Below, piece by piece: positions 63,047-64,000 of a stretch of DNA of 64,000 bases; position 1 is the first letter of the stretch; the number at the start of each line of letters is the position of its first letter. The notes under the pieces are model-generated. The model ran no database searches, had not been told where the DNA came from, and worked only from the letters and a program-made list of their open reading frames with translations. Source of the DNA: Paenibacillus_E allorhizoplanae (GTDB lineage Bacteria; Bacillota; Bacilli; Paenibacillales; NBRC-103111); assembly GCF_927798215.1 (NCBI RefSeq), contig NZ_CAKMMW010000025.1, forward strand, positions 1-64,000. The letters run 5' to 3'. The position numbers were made by a program, and so were the translations under genes.

Positions 63047-63182
63047 CAATAACTTTTGATCTAGAGGGTCAGGGGAGGTTCTGCATGGTCCTTTCACAGC
63101 TTCTGGGACAGCCGTCTTGACTTTGATGTTCACAGTAGATTAAGCTAAAAGCAAAATTTGTAAGTAAGTGAGGCGTGGACTG

Positions 63183-63572
63183 ATGAGTAACGTACAAGCC
63201 AATTTGTTATACACCAAAGAGCACGAGTGGGTAGAAAAGCTATCGGATACGGTGGTTCGCATAGGGATTACCGATTTTGCACAAGATCAATTGGGAGATA
63301 TTGTATTCGTAGAGCTTCCGAAAGTTGGCGCTTCTGTAACAGCGAATGAGAGCATTGGGAGTGTGGAATCGGTCAAAACGGTTTCGGATATTTTCTGCCC
63401 GGTATCAGGCAAAGTAACGGCTGTGAACAGCACATTGGAAGGCTCGCCAGAGCTAGTTAATAATGCCTCTTTCGGTGAAGGCTGGATGGTTGAGGTTGAA
63501 ATCTCAGGACCGGAAGCATTGGAAGGCTTACTGAGCGCTGCGGAATACGGCTCCTATATCGGTAACGACTAA
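63183..63572 (+). CDS. gcvH: glycine cleavage system H protein
   Basis: The 129-residue lipoyl carrier moves the aminomethyl group between P, T and L proteins. The lipoylated lysine is K65 in GSVESVKTVSD. The start MSNVQANLLYTKEHEWV and the end (EYGSYIGND) are typical, as is the length. ATG 63183 is chosen with GTGAGG upstream; ATG 63168 lies in the ribosome site. It is divergent from gcvT and shares the 500-bp control region, but the riboswitch reads only towards gcvT. Confidence 0.95.
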   Translation: MSNVQANLLYTKEHEWVEKLSDTVVRIGITDFAQDQLGDIVFVELPKVGASVTANESIGSVESVKTVSDIFCPVSGKVTAVNSTLEGSPELVNNASFGEGWMVEVEISGPEALEGLLSAAEYGSYIGND

Positions 63573-63617
63573 GTTATTTCGATTTCGACGCAAGTAGAAT
63601 GGATGGAGGTTTTTTCC

Positions 63618-64000
63618 ATGCAATTTGGGCAAAAGCTGCCACAGGATCCGAATGATCGTGTTCCTCCTGGGCAAACGCTGACACAAGGCTGGCCTGTGCT
63701 GCACTATGGGTCCGTGCCCTACTACAACGACATGAGCAAATGGGATTTGCGTTTGTTCGGTTTGGTGGAAGAAGAGTTCACCATTTCGTACAAGGATTTT
63801 ATGGCATTTCCGCGCAAGGAATTTGCAAACGATATACATTGTGTCACGACATGGTCCAAGCTGGACAATGTATGGGAAGGCATTGCCGTCTCAGAGCTCA
63901 TGAGCAAGGTGAAGTTGAAACCAGAAGCAACTCATGTGATGCTGCATGCGGAGCATGGGTGGACGACAAATCTTCCACTGGAAGATTTCCTGTTGGAGAC
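63618..64000 (+). CDS. sulfite oxidase-like molybdopterin oxidoreductase (partial)
   Basis: The frame starts at ATG 63618, eight bases after GGAGG, and is open to the window edge (127 codons). The protein begins MQFGQKLPQDPNDRVPPGQ and contains GWPVLHYGSVPYYN and DIHCVTTWSKLDNVW, in which Cys would ligate molybdenum and HCVTxWS is the signature of sulfite oxidase-like proteins such as YuiH. The C-terminal part lies outside the window. Confidence 0.85.
   Translation, partial: MQFGQKLPQDPNDRVPPGQTLTQGWPVLHYGSVPYYNDMSKWDLRLFGLVEEEFTISYKDFMAFPRKEFANDIHCVTTWSKLDNVWEGIAVSELMSKVKLKPEATHVMLHAEHGWTTNLPLEDFLLE

Overview
The window reads as a chromosomal segment of a spore-forming, low-to-mid GC Firmicute, most like Paenibacillus or a close relative in Paenibacillaceae. 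This rests on three things seen in the sequence: two spore-germinant receptor operons, a SigI/RsgI pair, and strong AGGAGG-type ribosome binding sites with Firmicute leader RNAs (T-box, L20-type leader, tandem glycine riboswitch). It is inference from gene content, not from a marker-gene search. The window holds about 55 protein genes that look real. I saw no tRNA, rRNA, CRISPR array, prophage or intact insertion sequence.

Layout. 1-9.3 kb: short repeats at the edge, a B12-type radical SAM protein, a flavin-binding stress protein, an unusual IMP dehydrogenase, then on the minus strand ytqA-ytqB-manA (tRNA wobble modification and mannose-6-phosphate isomerase), a WGxxGxxG-type surface protein and trmB. 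9.3-14.4 kb: a diacylglycerol glucosyltransferase-like enzyme with a PAP2 phosphatase (membrane lipids), a family 2 glycosyltransferase, and the infC-rpmI-rplT operon with an attenuator leader and an AUU start for infC. 14.4-18.3 kb: a germinant receptor operon in the order A-C-B. 18.4-25.2 kb: a T-box controlled ilvB-ilvN-ilvC-leuA operon, followed by an aminotransferase. 25.2-27.4 kb: a scarred stretch with a 113-bp tandem repeat, a broken endonuclease-like gene, a VanW-family gene, a DUF2269 gene and a fossil 3' end of a second aminotransferase. 27.4-33.4 kb: a second germinant receptor operon in which the B and C genes have been duplicated in tandem (A-B-C-B'-C'). 33.4-36.4 kb: leuB, cut off from leuA by almost 10 kb, gene remnants, a peroxiredoxin behind a PerR/Fur-type box, and a GcvH-like protein without the lipoyl lysine.

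36.5-42.2 kb is a probable alpha-glucan locus on the minus strand: a DUF4912 gene, a 1006-residue fusion of a GH57 branching-enzyme domain to a GT4 glycogen-synthase-like domain, and a GH15 glucoamylase-like enzyme. 42.3-45.6 kb carries small regulators: a KTSC-like protein, a zinc-ribbon protein, a LytTR response regulator, a kinase-less sensor-like membrane protein and an XRE regulator. 45.7-48 kb is sigI-rsgI with a visible SigI-type promoter. 48-58.7 kb has an aldo/keto reductase with an iron-sulfur-like tail, leucyl aminopeptidase, an MFS exporter with a Gfo/Idh dehydrogenase, and a 1475-residue secreted GH43 protein. 58.7-63.6 kb is the glycine cleavage system: gcvT-gcvPA-gcvPB behind a tandem glycine riboswitch, with gcvH divergent. 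A sulfite-oxidase-like gene runs off the right edge.

The most interesting items are the GH57-GT4 fusion with its translationally coupled DUF4912 partner, the lysine-less GcvH paralogue, the kinase-less sensor beside a LytTR regulator, the duplicated germinant-receptor subunits, and several fossil fragments that show how the region between leuA and leuB was rearranged.
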